DNA of 64,000 nucleotides. Source: an uncultured Bacteroidales bacterium. GTDB taxonomy: Bacteria > Bacteroidota > Bacteroidia > Bacteroidales > Bacteroidaceae. The stretch covers positions 1-64,000 of the forward strand of contig CADCIQ010000005.1 of assembly GCA_902801425.1 (NCBI GenBank), read 5' to 3'. Below are positions 7,689-16,742 of this stretch, piece after piece; positions within the stretch are counted from its first letter, which is position 1, and the number at the start of each line of letters is the position of its first letter. Made by a program: the position numbers and the translations under genes. A model generated the notes under the pieces. That model was given only the letters and a program-made list of their open reading frames with translations. It had not been told where the DNA came from and searched no databases.

Positions 7689-9446
7689 TTACTCAAGTTC
7701 AAGCTGCAATCTTTCAGCAAGCAACTTGAAAGCCTTGCTATATTCAAGCATTTCCTCATAGTTCTCCTTTGGAGTGAGGATCTTGTGCTTCTCTGTCTGC
7801 TCTGCAAGACGGATGCTGAGAGTGATATTACCATTATGGAGATATTTCGCCATAGTAACCTCAAGACGCTTCTTGATTTCAATCAGCTCATTCTTCAGCA
7901 TCTCATTCTCCACGACAAGCTCAATGTTCGGATAGTCGGTTATAGAAGGTACAATATTCTTCAGACGCTTTGCCATACCTCCCATTTTCGACTGTTCCAT
8001 TCTATTGCACATAGAGAGCCACTGCAAACGCAAGTCGGCAAGAGTGAAACTCTCTGTCTCCGTTGTTTTCTTCTCTACTACGGTTTCCGTCTTCTGCCCC
8101 TTATTTCCGTTAAGGATGTTATTGAACGACATTCCTATGCCCGAAATGGAAACCTTTGGCATTATAGGCTTGACTGCTTCAGCCTTCATTGTTGCCGTTG
8201 GATTACTTATCTGAGGATTCTTTCCAGTACCAGACAATACAGTTTGTACAGTCCCTGCCACCTGTGGAGCAGAATTTGACTGTACTGCAGCCATGATATT
8301 CTTAAACAGGGATTTTAACTTCTTCTTGGGGCCACGCCCCCCCCCGTCATCATCTGGTTGCTGAATCTGTGCTACCTCTATAAGTGTAAGCTCTACAAGC
8401 AATCGCTTGTTGGAACTCTGACGATATTTCACATCGCACTCGTTGAGTATCTTCAAGGCAGAATAAAGGAACTTCACGGGACATTTCTTTGCCTGTTCTG
8501 CATAGCGTTTGCGAAGGGCATCGCTCGTCTCAATAAGCTTCAGGGTTGACTCATCAGCAGCCATGAGCACATTACGGACATGAGAAGCAAGTCCTGTGAT
8601 GAAATGCCCGCCGTCAAAGCCTTTCTCCATAACGCCGTTCAGAAGAAGCATCTCCTCCTTGACCTTGCATTCAAGAGCATAGTCGATAGCGTTGAAATAA
8701 TTCTCTACATCAAGCACGTTGAGGTCTTCGAGTACCTTGGCGTATGTTATGTTTCCCTGACAGAAGCTTGCTGCCTGATCGAAGATGGAAAGTGCATCAC
8801 GCATTCCGCCGTCAGCCTTTTCAGCAATAAGATTAAGAGCCTCTTCCTCGTAGGTTATTCCCTGATCATCAGCCACATGCTTTAGATGTGCGATGATATT
8901 CGGAACGGTCATACGCTCGAAATCATACACCTGACAACGAGAAAGAATAGTTGGAAGAATCTTATGCTTCTCAGTAGTTGCAAGGATGAATACCACATGT
9001 GCTGGTGGTTCCTCCAGGGTCTTCAGAAAGGCATTGAAAGCGGCAGACGAAAGCATGTGCACCTCGTCGATGATGAACACCTTATATTTTCCCACCTGCG
9101 GAGGTACTCGCGTCTGCTCCATAAGGCTCTTGATATGCTCAACACCATTGTTGCTGGCAGCATCAAGCTCAAATATATTCAGCGAGCGTTGCTCGGCAAA
9201 TGCCTTACAGCTTTCGCACTCACCACAGGCATCGCCATCCGAGGTAGGATTGGTACAGTTGATTACCTTGGCAAAAATACGCGCACAAGTAGTCTTACCC
9301 ACACCACGAGGACCGCAGAAGAGATACGCATGCGCAAGTTTTCCACTTGCCACGGCATTCTTCAGCGTGGTGGTGAGTGCCTGTTGTCCAACGACAGCAT
9401 CAAATGACGAAGGACGATATTTTCTGGCAGAAACTATATATTCCAA
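7689..9446 (-). CDS. dnaX: DNA polymerase III gamma/tau subunit
   Basis: The clamp-loader ATPase of the replicative polymerase, 585 residues. The N-terminal AAA+ module shows Walker A GPRGVGKT (45-52), four zinc-binding cysteines (64, 74, 77, 80), Walker B DEVHML and the TEKHKILPTILSRC sensor region. The C-terminal half (from about 370) is low in conservation, rich in K/Q/S and ends in a coiled region, as expected for the tau-specific part. I see no clear A-rich slippage site followed by a hairpin that would yield a separate gamma product. The gene stands alone, divergent from the ftsB-like gene. Confidence 0.95.
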   Translation of the reverse strand: MEYIVSARKYRPSSFDAVVGQQALTTTLKNAVASGKLAHAYLFCGPRGVGKTTCARIFAKVINCTNPTSDGDACGECESCKAFAEQRSLNIFELDAASNNGVEHIKSLMEQTRVPPQVGKYKVFIIDEVHMLSSAAFNAFLKTLEEPPAHVVFILATTEKHKILPTILSRCQVYDFERMTVPNIIAHLKHVADDQGITYEEEALNLIAEKADGGMRDALSIFDQAASFCQGNITYAKVLEDLNVLDVENYFNAIDYALECKVKEEMLLLNGVMEKGFDGGHFITGLASHVRNVLMAADESTLKLIETSDALRKRYAEQAKKCPVKFLYSALKILNECDVKYRQSSNKRLLVELTLIEVAQIQQPDDDGGGRGPKKKLKSLFKNIMAAVQSNSAPQVAGTVQTVLSGTGKNPQISNPTATMKAEAVKPIMPKVSISGIGMSFNNILNGNKGQKTETVVEKKTTETESFTLADLRLQWLSMCNRMEQSKMGGMAKRLKNIVPSITDYPNIELVVENEMLKNELIEIKKRLEVTMAKYLHNGNITLSIRLAEQTEKHKILTPKENYEEMLEYSKAFKLLAERLQLELE

Positions 9447-9473
9447 AATTATTACGAATTTAAGTTACGAATG

Positions 9474-9481
9474 CAAAGTTA
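9474..9481 (-). promoter_or_regulatory. -7 element of the dnaX promoter
   Basis: TAACTTTG on the minus strand, 28 bp upstream of the ATG. No good TTTG is found 19-21 bp further upstream, so this is a partial match. Confidence 0.5.
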
Positions 9482-9678
9482 TAAAAAAATCTCGTAACGA
9501 GAGCCTATTTCCGGGAGAATTATTGCAATATAATGTAAAAAACATCAATTCGTGTGTCAAGGTGCAAGAAAGGCACGATTTCCGCTTGTTCCATATCTTT
9601 CCGTTTACATTGCGTGTTTTCTGTGCTTATTGCAAGTTCGAAACTCCTTTGTAAATACCAATTATACACCTTAAATTT

Positions 9679-9767
9679 ACCATAATAATACCATTAAATT
9701 ACCATAGTTAATGGTATTATTATGGTATTATTATGGTATTATAATGGTATTATCATGGTATTTACAT
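9679..9767. repeat. 11-bp GGTATTATTAT iterated repeat with inverted arm
   Basis: Five consecutive 11-bp units run from 9713 to 9767 (GGTATTATTAT twice, then GGTATTATAAT, GGTATTATCAT, GGTATTTACAT). Three units in reverse orientation precede them. This forms a perfect 19-bp inverted repeat (9679-9697 and 9708-9726). It lies in the gap between the divergent dnaX and ftsB-like genes; the rest of that 460-bp gap shows only the two promoters. Confidence 0.75.
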
Positions 9768-9859
9768 AGGAAGAAAAGGGAATGCAGAACAAAAGCACTA
9801 AAGGAAATTTAACGTGACATGCTTTTCACGTTAATTAAGATAAAAAACTCTCAAGTATA

Positions 9860-9891
9860 TTTGCTTGAATGGATGAAAAAAATTATCTTTG
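9860..9891 (+). promoter_or_regulatory. Promoter of the ftsB/divIC-like gene
   Basis: TTTG (9860-9863), 20 bp, TATCTTTG (9884-9891): a full consensus match. The predicted start near 9898 leaves a leader of about 12 nt before the ATG at 9910. Confidence 0.75.
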
Positions 9892-9909
9892 CAGAAAATT
9901 TAAGACATT

Positions 9910-10227
9910 ATGGGCAAAATCAACTCAATCTGGGCTTATGTGGGTCGCCACAAGTACCTTATTACTGTGATAGTGGGAATTCTCCTCGTCGGCATAGTTG
10001 ACGAGAATAGTTTCCGTAGCCTTGCTATTTATCAGATCAGAATACAGGAACTTCAGGCACAGATAGACGACTACCAGAAGCAGTTTGATAATGACTCCAT
10101 ACGTCTTCACATTCTGATGAATGATCCCAAAGGTGCAGAGCGCATAGCTCGTGAGCGATACCTTATGAAGCGTCCTAACGAGGACATCTTCATTATGAGT
10201 ACCGACCCAAGGCCTGTTGAAAATTAA
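9910..10227 (+). CDS. FtsB/DivIC-like septum formation initiator
   Basis: A small bitopic division protein of 105 residues, expected to work in the FtsQLB-type divisome complex. It has a short cytoplasmic N-terminus, one membrane helix (about residues 17-34, YLITVIVGILLVGIV), then a coiled coil (about 42-68) and the typical ARERYLMKRPNEDIFI segment matching the AREKLGMVKPGE-like motif of FtsB/DivIC. Its size fits the family. The ATG at 9910 lies directly behind a consensus promoter. The following gene is separated by a G+C-rich repeat. Confidence 0.88.
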   Translation: MGKINSIWAYVGRHKYLITVIVGILLVGIVDENSFRSLAIYQIRIQELQAQIDDYQKQFDNDSIRLHILMNDPKGAERIARERYLMKRPNEDIFIMSTDPRPVEN

Positions 10228-10232
10228 CAGTA

Positions 10233-10380
10233 GCCTCTCCCCCCGCCCTCCCCCGCAGGGAGGGAGCCGGAAGACGGAACAACAAATCTGGTAATTTTCA
10301 ACTTGTAATTTGTAATTAAACATACACTCTCCATCAACGAACCAGTTCCCTCCCTATGGGGGAGGGCGGAGGGAGAGGCC
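10233..10380. repeat. G+C-rich REP-like inverted pair (CCCTCCCC family)
   Basis: Left arm 10233-10270 and right arm 10342-10380 are imperfect inverted copies of GCCTCTCC...GGGAGGGAG. Each arm is itself a hairpin (CTCCC/GGGAG). It begins 5 bp after a stop codon and ends 9 bp before the next start. Related elements are at 23750-23872, 32930-33064 and 40810-40954. Confidence 0.75.
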
Positions 10381-10389
10381 GCTATTTTT

Positions 10390-10833
10390 ATGAGACAACT
10401 TAACACTATACAGAATTACATTCTTCTCATTGGCGCGATCATGATGGTCGCAGGTGTTGGATGCGTGGTATTCGGCATCATGCCAAAGGCTTCATCAATA
10501 GTATTTGCCGTTGGCACAATTTCATTTGCACTTATGCAGATGAGCCAGACCTATGACGGCAATAACATCACCCTAAAGCGTCTTCGCGGAATAATGGTGC
10601 TTGCCGACATAGCTTTCATCATATCAGGATTGCTTATGATAGAAAATGTGTATAGGTTCTTCTTTCCCTACGTTGCCAACACAATGGAGGGCTACAACAC
10701 ATACGTGCACGTGGTTCACAACAACTGGGTTGTGGCTTTGCTGATTGGAGCGGTGCTTGAGATTTACACCACACACCGTATTGCGTATGTGATTAAAAAG
10801 GAAGAAAACGAAACAAATGTTAACGAAGAATAG
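10390..10833 (+). CDS. Small four-helix membrane protein, function unknown
   Basis: A 147-residue integral membrane protein I cannot assign. Hydrophobic helices lie near residues 9-28, 34-50, 70-88 and 112-130, with a charged C-terminal tail rich in K, E and N. It follows the ftsB-like gene in the same direction with only a REP-like element between, so co-transcription is plausible. No catalytic or binding motif is visible. Confidence 0.75.
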   Translation: MRQLNTIQNYILLIGAIMMVAGVGCVVFGIMPKASSIVFAVGTISFALMQMSQTYDGNNITLKRLRGIMVLADIAFIISGLLMIENVYRFFFPYVANTMEGYNTYVHVVHNNWVVALLIGAVLEIYTTHRIAYVIKKEENETNVNEE

Positions 10834-10956
10834 CATTTGCGCTCATATTGTATGCCAGCCATATATAATTAAGGTGTGACTTTCTAAATAAATCCTAATT
10901 ATATCGTATTTGTTTTAAATTGCTTGAAAATATTTTCGTATTTCTACATTATTATT

Positions 10957-10964
10957 TAACTTTG
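10957..10964 (+). promoter_or_regulatory. -7 element of the lipoprotein-pyrC-plsC operon
   Basis: TAACTTTG, with a weak TTTT at 10933-10936 in the -33 position (20 bp spacing). It is 38 bp upstream of the ATG at 11003. Confidence 0.5.
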
Positions 10965-11002
10965 TAGAGAAAAGAAAGCTACATTGACATTATAAACAAA
11001 AT

Positions 11003-11785
11003 ATGAAGAATATATTCTACTTTCTCTGTGCTGCTGCCGCCTTGGCATCATGCTCAAGTTCGTACAACATTCAGGGCACGTCTGATGTCCAGAATCTGGA
11101 CGGACACATGCTGTATATCAAGGCACTTCAAGGCAACGACCTGAAGAACATTGACTCATGCGATGTTGTTCACGGAAAGTTTGAGTTCAGAGGAACTATT
11201 GATACTGTAAAGGTGGGAACTCTCTTCATCAATGACGAAGGCGTTATGCCTATTGTGCTTGAGGAAGGTGACATCACTATCAAATTCAATACTGCCAAGC
11301 AGACCTGTACTGGCACATACCTTAATGACAAGCTCGCTGATTTCATTGAAAAATACAATCAGATAACAAGTCAGATTGCTGACCTCACACACCAGGAGGC
11401 ACAGGCTGTGATGAATGGTGAGGACATGAACGAAGTGTATCGTGACTTGCAGAAGAAACAAAGTTCTCTCTCTGTAGAATCAGAAAATCTCATAACATCA
11501 TTCATAGAACAAAACTTTGACAACGTACTCGGTCCTTTCGTCTTCCGTATGGTGACAAGCATGGAGGTGCCGATGACAAACTCGTGGATTGAGGCTCTGA
11601 TGGTCAAGGCTACCGATACATTCAAGAATGACCGCTATGTGAAGGAATTCATGGATGAAGCTAACCGAAATCAAGCCATCATAACTGGTATGGATGATGC
11701 CTCTCCGGCAATACCTGAGACTCCAGAGAATGAGAATGTTGAGACACCACCAACTCCAAACGAGATGGCTAATCCTCGCAAATGA
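11003..11785 (+). CDS. DUF4369-type lipoprotein
   Basis: A 260-residue exported lipoprotein: MKNIFYFLCAAAALASC has a lipobox with the modified cysteine at 17. Residues about 22-115 resemble the DUF4369 beta domain often found N-terminal to thioredoxin-like domains in Bacteroidetes, but no thioredoxin domain or CxxC follows. Instead there is a helical region (about 115-215) and a proline/asparagine-rich tail. It is the first gene of a tight operon; pyrC starts 21 bp after its stop. Why an envelope lipoprotein leads a pyrimidine/phospholipid operon is unclear. Confidence 0.8.
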   Translation: MKNIFYFLCAAAALASCSSSYNIQGTSDVQNLDGHMLYIKALQGNDLKNIDSCDVVHGKFEFRGTIDTVKVGTLFINDEGVMPIVLEEGDITIKFNTAKQTCTGTYLNDKLADFIEKYNQITSQIADLTHQEAQAVMNGEDMNEVYRDLQKKQSSLSVESENLITSFIEQNFDNVLGPFVFRMVTSMEVPMTNSWIEALMVKATDTFKNDRYVKEFMDEANRNQAIITGMDDASPAIPETPENENVETPPTPNEMANPRK

Positions 11786-11806
11786 CAAAAATGATAATAC
11801 CGCATT

Positions 11807-13177
11807 ATGGGAAACTTCATAATACAGAATGGAATAATAGTCAATGAGGGTCGGCAGTTTGTCGGCTCTCTTGTCGTTACTAACGGCATCATAGCCAAGA
11901 TTATCACAGAAGGAAACGGAATTGATGCTGGAAAATATAGTAACTATGATATATATGATGCCAAGGATTGCTATATCCTTCCTGGCATAATTGATACTCA
12001 CGTACATTTCCGTGAGCCTGGACTTACGCACAAGGCTGATATTTCAACAGAGTCAAGAGCCGCAGCTTTTGGTGGTGTTACTTCGTATTTCGACATGCCT
12101 AACACCAATCCACAGACCACCACCCTTGAAGCTCTGCGTGAAAAACAGGAACTGGCGAGAGAGAAGAGCCTTGTGAACTGGTCTTTCTTTCCGGGTGCAA
12201 CGAACGATAACATAGAATTCCTTGAGAGCATGGATGCAAGTGAGATTCCGGGAATAAAACTTTTCATGGGCTCTTCCACAGGCAATATGCTTGTAGATAA
12301 ATATGGTTCGCTGATAAAGATTTTCCAATCGGCAGCAAAGAATGAACTTGTTGTGATGGCGCATTGTGAAGACACGGAAATCATAAATGCGAATATGAAG
12401 AAGATAAAGGAACAGATGGGCGATGATCCTGATGTTATGTTCCACCCTATCATCCGTTCTGAGGAAGCCTGTATGGAGTCTTCATGCCTTGCAGCATCAC
12501 TTGCCCGTCAGACGGGAGCAAGGCTTCATATTGCACATATCAGTACTGAGGCAGAACTCAATGCTATCTTCTCCCCTACTCTTTCTGACGACCTTCCACA
12601 GATTACTGCAGAGGCAACGGTTGCGCATCTAATGTTTGACAACAATGACTATCGCACTCTTGGAGCACGTATCAAATGTAATCCTGCAATAAAGAAGTCT
12701 TCTGATAAGGACGCACTTCGCAAAGGACTTATGAACGGTCAGATTTCAACCATAGGCACAGACCATGCGCCTCATTGCATAGAAGAAAAACAAGGTGGGG
12801 CGGCAAAGGCAATGTCGGGAATGCCGATGATACAGTTCTCCTTGCCAACAATGTTGAATCTTGTGGATGAAGGTGTTCTGACAATAGAAAAACTCGTCAC
12901 GCTTATGGCACATAATCCTGCAAAACTCTTTGGAATTGTAGGGCGTGGATTCATTCGTGAAGGCTATAAGGCTGACATAACGATAGTTAAGCTTCAGTCA
13001 CCCTGGACGGTGACAAAGGATTGCATACAAAGCAAGTGCGGATGGAGCCCTATGGAGGGCAGGACATTCAACTGGCAGGTTCGCGACACGATATGCAACG
13101 GCAATTTCGTGCTTCGCAACGGCAAACTCTCAGAACAGACTAAAGGCGAACAAATTAAATTTAATCACAACAAATGA
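11807..13177 (+). CDS. pyrC: Dihydroorotase
   Basis: Converts carbamoyl-aspartate to dihydroorotate in pyrimidine synthesis; 456 residues, cytoplasmic. The zinc-binding motif DTHVHFREPG (about 63-72) and the later STIGTDHAPH (about 310-319) are intact, as expected for an active class I amidohydrolase-type dihydroorotase rather than an inactive PyrC-prime. Its last four bases overlap the start of plsC (ATGA), so the two are translationally coupled. Confidence 0.93.
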   Translation: MGNFIIQNGIIVNEGRQFVGSLVVTNGIIAKIITEGNGIDAGKYSNYDIYDAKDCYILPGIIDTHVHFREPGLTHKADISTESRAAAFGGVTSYFDMPNTNPQTTTLEALREKQELAREKSLVNWSFFPGATNDNIEFLESMDASEIPGIKLFMGSSTGNMLVDKYGSLIKIFQSAAKNELVVMAHCEDTEIINANMKKIKEQMGDDPDVMFHPIIRSEEACMESSCLAASLARQTGARLHIAHISTEAELNAIFSPTLSDDLPQITAEATVAHLMFDNNDYRTLGARIKCNPAIKKSSDKDALRKGLMNGQISTIGTDHAPHCIEEKQGGAAKAMSGMPMIQFSLPTMLNLVDEGVLTIEKLVTLMAHNPAKLFGIVGRGFIREGYKADITIVKLQSPWTVTKDCIQSKCGWSPMEGRTFNWQVRDTICNGNFVLRNGKLSEQTKGEQIKFNHNK

Positions 13178-13935
13178 TCAAAATCTTATACTACATTTAC
13201 CAGATAGTATTTTGCGTTCCTGTAATTGTCATCTCACTCATAATCTGCACCGCATTCATTGTGCTCGGAACTAAGTTCGGTAATGCTAACTACTGGGCTT
13301 ATCATCCGGGAAGGATATGGAGCAAGATTATCGTGAAATCATTGTTCCTTCCAATAAAAGTAGAAGGTCGCGAGAACATAAATGATAATGAGAGCTATGT
13401 ATTTGTAAGCAATCATCAGGGAGCCTTCGATATATTCCTTATATATGGCTACCTTAACAAGAACTTCAAGTGGATGATGAAATACCAGTTGTTCAAGATT
13501 CCATTCCTTGGTGCCAGTTGTCGTGCTTGCAAATTCATACCAGTTGACAAGCGTTCTCCTCGAAAGATCAAGGAGACTTACGACACAGCACGCGAATTTC
13601 TGAAGCATGGAATGTCTGTGGTTCTCTTCCCTGAGGGCGCACGAACCTTTACTGGTCACATGGCAAGCTTTAAGCGAGGTGGTTTCCTCCTGGCCGATGA
13701 GCTTCAGTTGCCTGTCGTACCATTGACAATCAATGGCAGCTTTATCGTAAAGCCACGTCAGAAGGATATGTGGTTCGTAAATCGCTATCCACTTACACTC
13801 ACCATCCACAAGCCAATCTATCCAATTGGCAAAGGACCGGAGAATGTCAAAATGCTAATGGAGCAAAGCTATGAGGAAATACAGAAATCTCTTGTTCCTG
13901 AATATCAAGGATTCGTTGCGAACCCAGACCAATAG
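13174..13935 (+). CDS. plsC: 1-acyl-sn-glycerol-3-phosphate acyltransferase
   Basis: Makes phosphatidic acid in membrane phospholipid synthesis; 253 residues. An N-terminal membrane helix (about 5-32) is followed by the acyltransferase block I SNHQGAFD (NHxxxxD, about 75-82), the block around VPVDKRSPRK, block III FPEGART (about 152-158) and block IV VPLTINGSF. All key residues are present. The ATG overlaps the pyrC stop. Confidence 0.93.
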   Translation: MIKILYYIYQIVFCVPVIVISLIICTAFIVLGTKFGNANYWAYHPGRIWSKIIVKSLFLPIKVEGRENINDNESYVFVSNHQGAFDIFLIYGYLNKNFKWMMKYQLFKIPFLGASCRACKFIPVDKRSPRKIKETYDTAREFLKHGMSVVLFPEGARTFTGHMASFKRGGFLLADELQLPVVPLTINGSFIVKPRQKDMWFVNRYPLTLTIHKPIYPIGKGPENVKMLMEQSYEEIQKSLVPEYQGFVANPDQ

Positions 13936-13940
13936 ATACA

Positions 13941-14008
13941 AAAAATCCCCTACTGCCTTCACAGGTGGTAGGGGGCTATAACCTTAATAATCTAATACCA
14001 TGAAAAAC
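13941..14008 (-). ncRNA. Candidate small RNA of about 65-70 nt
   Basis: A complete promoter (14015-14046) points left and, about 60 bp on, a terminator hairpin (13947-13974; seven-pair CCCCTAC/GTAGGGG base plus CCT-GTGA-AGG tip) is followed by six T on the minus strand. Between them is no gene, only a five-codon reading frame, MVLDY (13988-13999 region). The unit lies antisense to the plsC 3-prime flank. Confidence 0.6.
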
Positions 14009-14014
14009 ACGATG

Positions 14015-14046
14015 CAAAGATAATGATTTTTTCTGAAAAATCCAAA
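14015..14046 (-). promoter_or_regulatory. Promoter of the candidate small RNA
   Basis: The minus strand has TTTG (14043-14046), 20 bp, TATCTTTG (14015-14022), a perfect consensus with no protein gene downstream on that strand. Confidence 0.7.
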
Positions 14047-14231
14047 CAAAAACCGATTAAAATTCTAAAATTTTTAAGTAATTAGACATATTAAGTTTAT
14101 TCGGTTTGAAGTTTCGGAAAAATGGTAAAACATTTCTTCTGTTTATACGAATTTCTGAAATACAGAACTTAAATTATAAACTCAACGAGATTAATAAAAG
14201 TAGAAAGAGTAAAGAGTAAAAGTATAAAGTT

Positions 14232-14456
14232 ATGAAAAGTTTGCTTATCAAAGACACGACTCTTGAGGAACGTAAGGAAATTGTACAGAATGCGCTGAGC
14301 TTTAGTGCTGGTGATTGTGATGACAATGATTTGTCTGACATCTACGATGATTATATTCTCGGCCTCAAGGAACTTGCAGACATCAATCGTGAGTTCAGCG
14401 AGAAACATTGTGGTGAAATCGTTGCCGGAGAACTTACAAAGCCTTCTACTTGTTAA
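14232..14456 (+). CDS. Small conserved-looking acidic protein, function unknown
   Basis: 74 residues, starting MKSLLIKDTTLEERKEIV. It contains an acidic cysteine-bearing segment (about 28-40, CDDNDLSDIYDDY) and a helical tail with a second and third cysteine. The pattern MKxLLIKDTTxxER resembles a family of small uncharacterised proteins seen in gut Bacteroidales and Clostridia. I know no function. It is flanked by an inverted repeat downstream. Confidence 0.6.
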   Translation: MKSLLIKDTTLEERKEIVQNALSFSAGDCDDNDLSDIYDDYILGLKELADINREFSEKHCGEIVAGELTKPSTC

Positions 14457-14480
14457 GGGCAAAAGTATAATTAAGGCTTT

Positions 14481-14542
14481 GAGGTTATAAGGTTAAAGGT
14501 CAGCTTCAATTATAGCATTTATACCATAAACCTTATAACCTC
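14481..14542. repeat. 14-bp inverted repeat downstream of the small protein
   Basis: GAGGTTATAAGGTT (14481-14494) and its exact complement (14529-14542) around a 34-bp loop; no clear T-run, so a terminator role is uncertain. Confidence 0.5.
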
Positions 14543-14646
14543 CAAAAATTAATTACACATGCCAATCCTTTCCATATCCCAAACAGAATACAGATACCTG
14601 TAGGTATAGACAATTCCAGATATATATTTGTCAGGCTCCGATATAC

Positions 14647-15815
14647 TTATTTATACAGTTTGAAGTATTTCTCAAAAGAGGAAGCCAAACTTTCCTCTCC
14701 AGTATTTTTACCAAGAACAATCCCATCAGGAGAAATAAAATAATATGTAGGACCATTTACATCATATCGCTGCATGATGTTCTTACAAGCTTTACGGTCA
14801 TTCCATTCATACCATGGATCTCTGCCCCATTTCTTTTCATCCTTACATTCTTGTTCCCAGAAATATGGATCATCACAATTCACCATAAGCATATCCACCT
14901 TGTCTGAGTGATTCTTAGTTCCATACATCCAACACACGTTCTGGAATTAAACTCTATTAGAAGAAACTTACCATTACCATTAAATTCGTTGAGATGATGC
15001 TCTTTCCCATTATGGTCATAAAGTTTGAAATCAGTCATTTGTTCGCCAATCATTATAGGTATATACTTTGGCAATTCAAGTCGTTTCCTTGTCTCTACGA
15101 CCCATCCGTCATCTCTATCAGAAATATTGAACGGAACTTTTGATAATAGTGCTATGGCTTTATCTCTGAACGAGTCCAACTTTAATTCACGAATAATTAC
15201 GGCTACATTCCAAAGAGCTTTTGAAAATACAGGATTATATTCCTTTGTCTCAAGTAAATTTAACATATTCTCAACATACAGGCAATTTAATCTATCAGAT
15301 TCTCTTTTTATCTCATCATAATCTTCGGAATTACTATTAAAATATGCCATATTACGTTTTTCATAATAACCGGGTATTCTTTCTTCTATATATGACATAT
15401 ATTCATTTTTTTCCTTTTGCAGGGAATTATCATTCACTACGTGCCAAGCTTCATAATCCATCCCTCTACCTTTTATTGTGGTTGTAGTTCCTGGAGTAGC
15501 ATAAAAACACAAAAGTGGTCTATTCGGTGTTACTATACAAAACTCCTCTTCTGTTATGCTGTCAGGATTATGAACAATACGAAAATTCCCGCCAATAACT
15601 GTATCTACATCAGATGGGCTTCCCATATAAGAATCCGATTTATAAAAACGGACACTTAGTTGAACAATCGTTCCATCAGGTACACCTTCTACTTTGCCTT
15701 CCACAATGACTGGAGGAATATTCACCTTTGGATCATTATATTTGTGTGTTTGTGCATGTCCAATTATGAAAATATTAATTACTAGCGACAAAAGAATAAG
15801 GATTGATTTTCTCAT
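14647..15815 (-). pseudogene. DUF4369/thioredoxin-like protein interrupted by a frameshift
   Basis: A secreted TlpA-like thiol protein split in two frames. The start chosen is MRKSILILLSLVINIFIIGHAQ (ATG at 15815), a signal peptide. A DUF4369-like domain follows, then a helical linker, then the thioredoxin start FLLIEFNSRTCVGC with its CxxC at about 14922-14933. The frame then runs into a stop at 14880, while the remaining thioredoxin sequence (VDMLMVNCDDPYFWEQECK to KYFKLYK) continues in another frame to 14647. No homopolymer lies at the junction, so it may be a true mutation rather than a read error. The start is 8 bp after the aldo/keto reductase stop, implying an operon. Confidence 0.7.
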
Positions 15816-15822
15816 ATCGTTT

Positions 15823-16644
15823 TTACCAAGGAAATGTTTCTGGATCATTAAGTACATTTGAACGCAGATTCTGATTCAAACTGCTAATAGCAACCATATC
15901 TTCATCAGAGAGACTAAACTTCATAACTTCAAGATTCTCTGCAAAGTGATTCGGCTTGGCACGAGGAATTGTGATAAGGCCACGCTGAACTATCCAACGT
16001 AGAACTATCTGCGATGCAGTCTTATTGTATTTAGCTGCAAGCGACTGAAGCAAAGGATGACCGATGACATCAATATCACCTTGCCCGAAAGGTCCCCAAG
16101 CCTGTACCTGAATACCAAGTTCTCGGTTATAGGCAATATTTTCTTCCTGTGTCATGAATGGATGCACCTCAATCTGATTTATCACAGGACGGATCTCTGC
16201 ATACGAAAACAAGTCCTCAAGATGATGACGGTTGAAATTGCTTACGCCAAGTGAACGTATCTTTCCCTGACGCACGAAGTCCTCCATAACCTGCCACGTA
16301 TCCTTTACACAGTCCTTTACTGGCCAATGTATCAGCAAGAGATCAAGATATTTCGTGTTGAGTTTCCTCAGACTTTCCTCTATTGATTGTCTGACGGTTT
16401 CCCTACCCTCACGCATTATGTTGGTTGCAACCTTCGTGGTAAGGAATATCTCACATCGTGGAATAAGACTGTCATATATTCCCTGCCCGACCTCCGCTTC
16501 ATTCTCATATCCCTGAGCGGTGTCGATATGACGAAATCCAGCCTCAAGGGCAAGACGAACATTGTTTACAGCTGTTTCACCACGTAGTGTCCAAGTACCG
16601 ACACCTATCTGCGGTATTTCAATTCCATTGCTTAACTTTATCAT
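15823..16644 (-). CDS. Aldo/keto reductase
   Basis: A 273-residue NADPH-dependent carbonyl reductase of the AKR5-like (2,5-diketo-gluconate reductase) group. Visible are GIEIPQIGVGTWTL at the start, DTAQGYENEAEVG with the catalytic Asp and Tyr (about 42-48), TKVATN with the catalytic Lys (about 73), LLLIHWPV with the active-site His (about 106) and IPRAKPNHFAENLEV for cofactor binding. Substrate is not predictable. It has a good promoter at 16684-16714 and leads a two-gene unit with the broken thioredoxin-like gene. Confidence 0.92.
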   Translation of the reverse strand: MIKLSNGIEIPQIGVGTWTLRGETAVNNVRLALEAGFRHIDTAQGYENEAEVGQGIYDSLIPRCEIFLTTKVATNIMREGRETVRQSIEESLRKLNTKYLDLLLIHWPVKDCVKDTWQVMEDFVRQGKIRSLGVSNFNRHHLEDLFSYAEIRPVINQIEVHPFMTQEENIAYNRELGIQVQAWGPFGQGDIDVIGHPLLQSLAAKYNKTASQIVLRWIVQRGLITIPRAKPNHFAENLEVMKFSLSDEDMVAISSLNQNLRSNVLNDPETFPW

Positions 16645-16683
16645 TTTTATTTAGTTATTACATTAAAGTTTCTTTTCGTGCTA

Positions 16684-16714
16684 CAAAAATACAAAAAAAA
16701 CGCAACAAAACAAA
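16684..16714 (-). promoter_or_regulatory. Promoter of the aldo/keto reductase gene
   Basis: The minus strand has TTTG (16711-16714), 19 bp, TATTTTTG (16684-16691). Confidence 0.65.
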
Positions 16715-16742
16715 GAACTATCACAATTTTTCACATAATGAA

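Noticed and set aside
7689..9446. Programmed frameshift in dnaX giving a gamma product
   Set aside because: I could not find a slippery A-run with a downstream hairpin in the expected middle region.
8986..9654. 222-residue open frame antisense to dnaX
   Set aside because: It overlaps the conserved AAA+ coding region in the opposite sense and has no recognisable domain.
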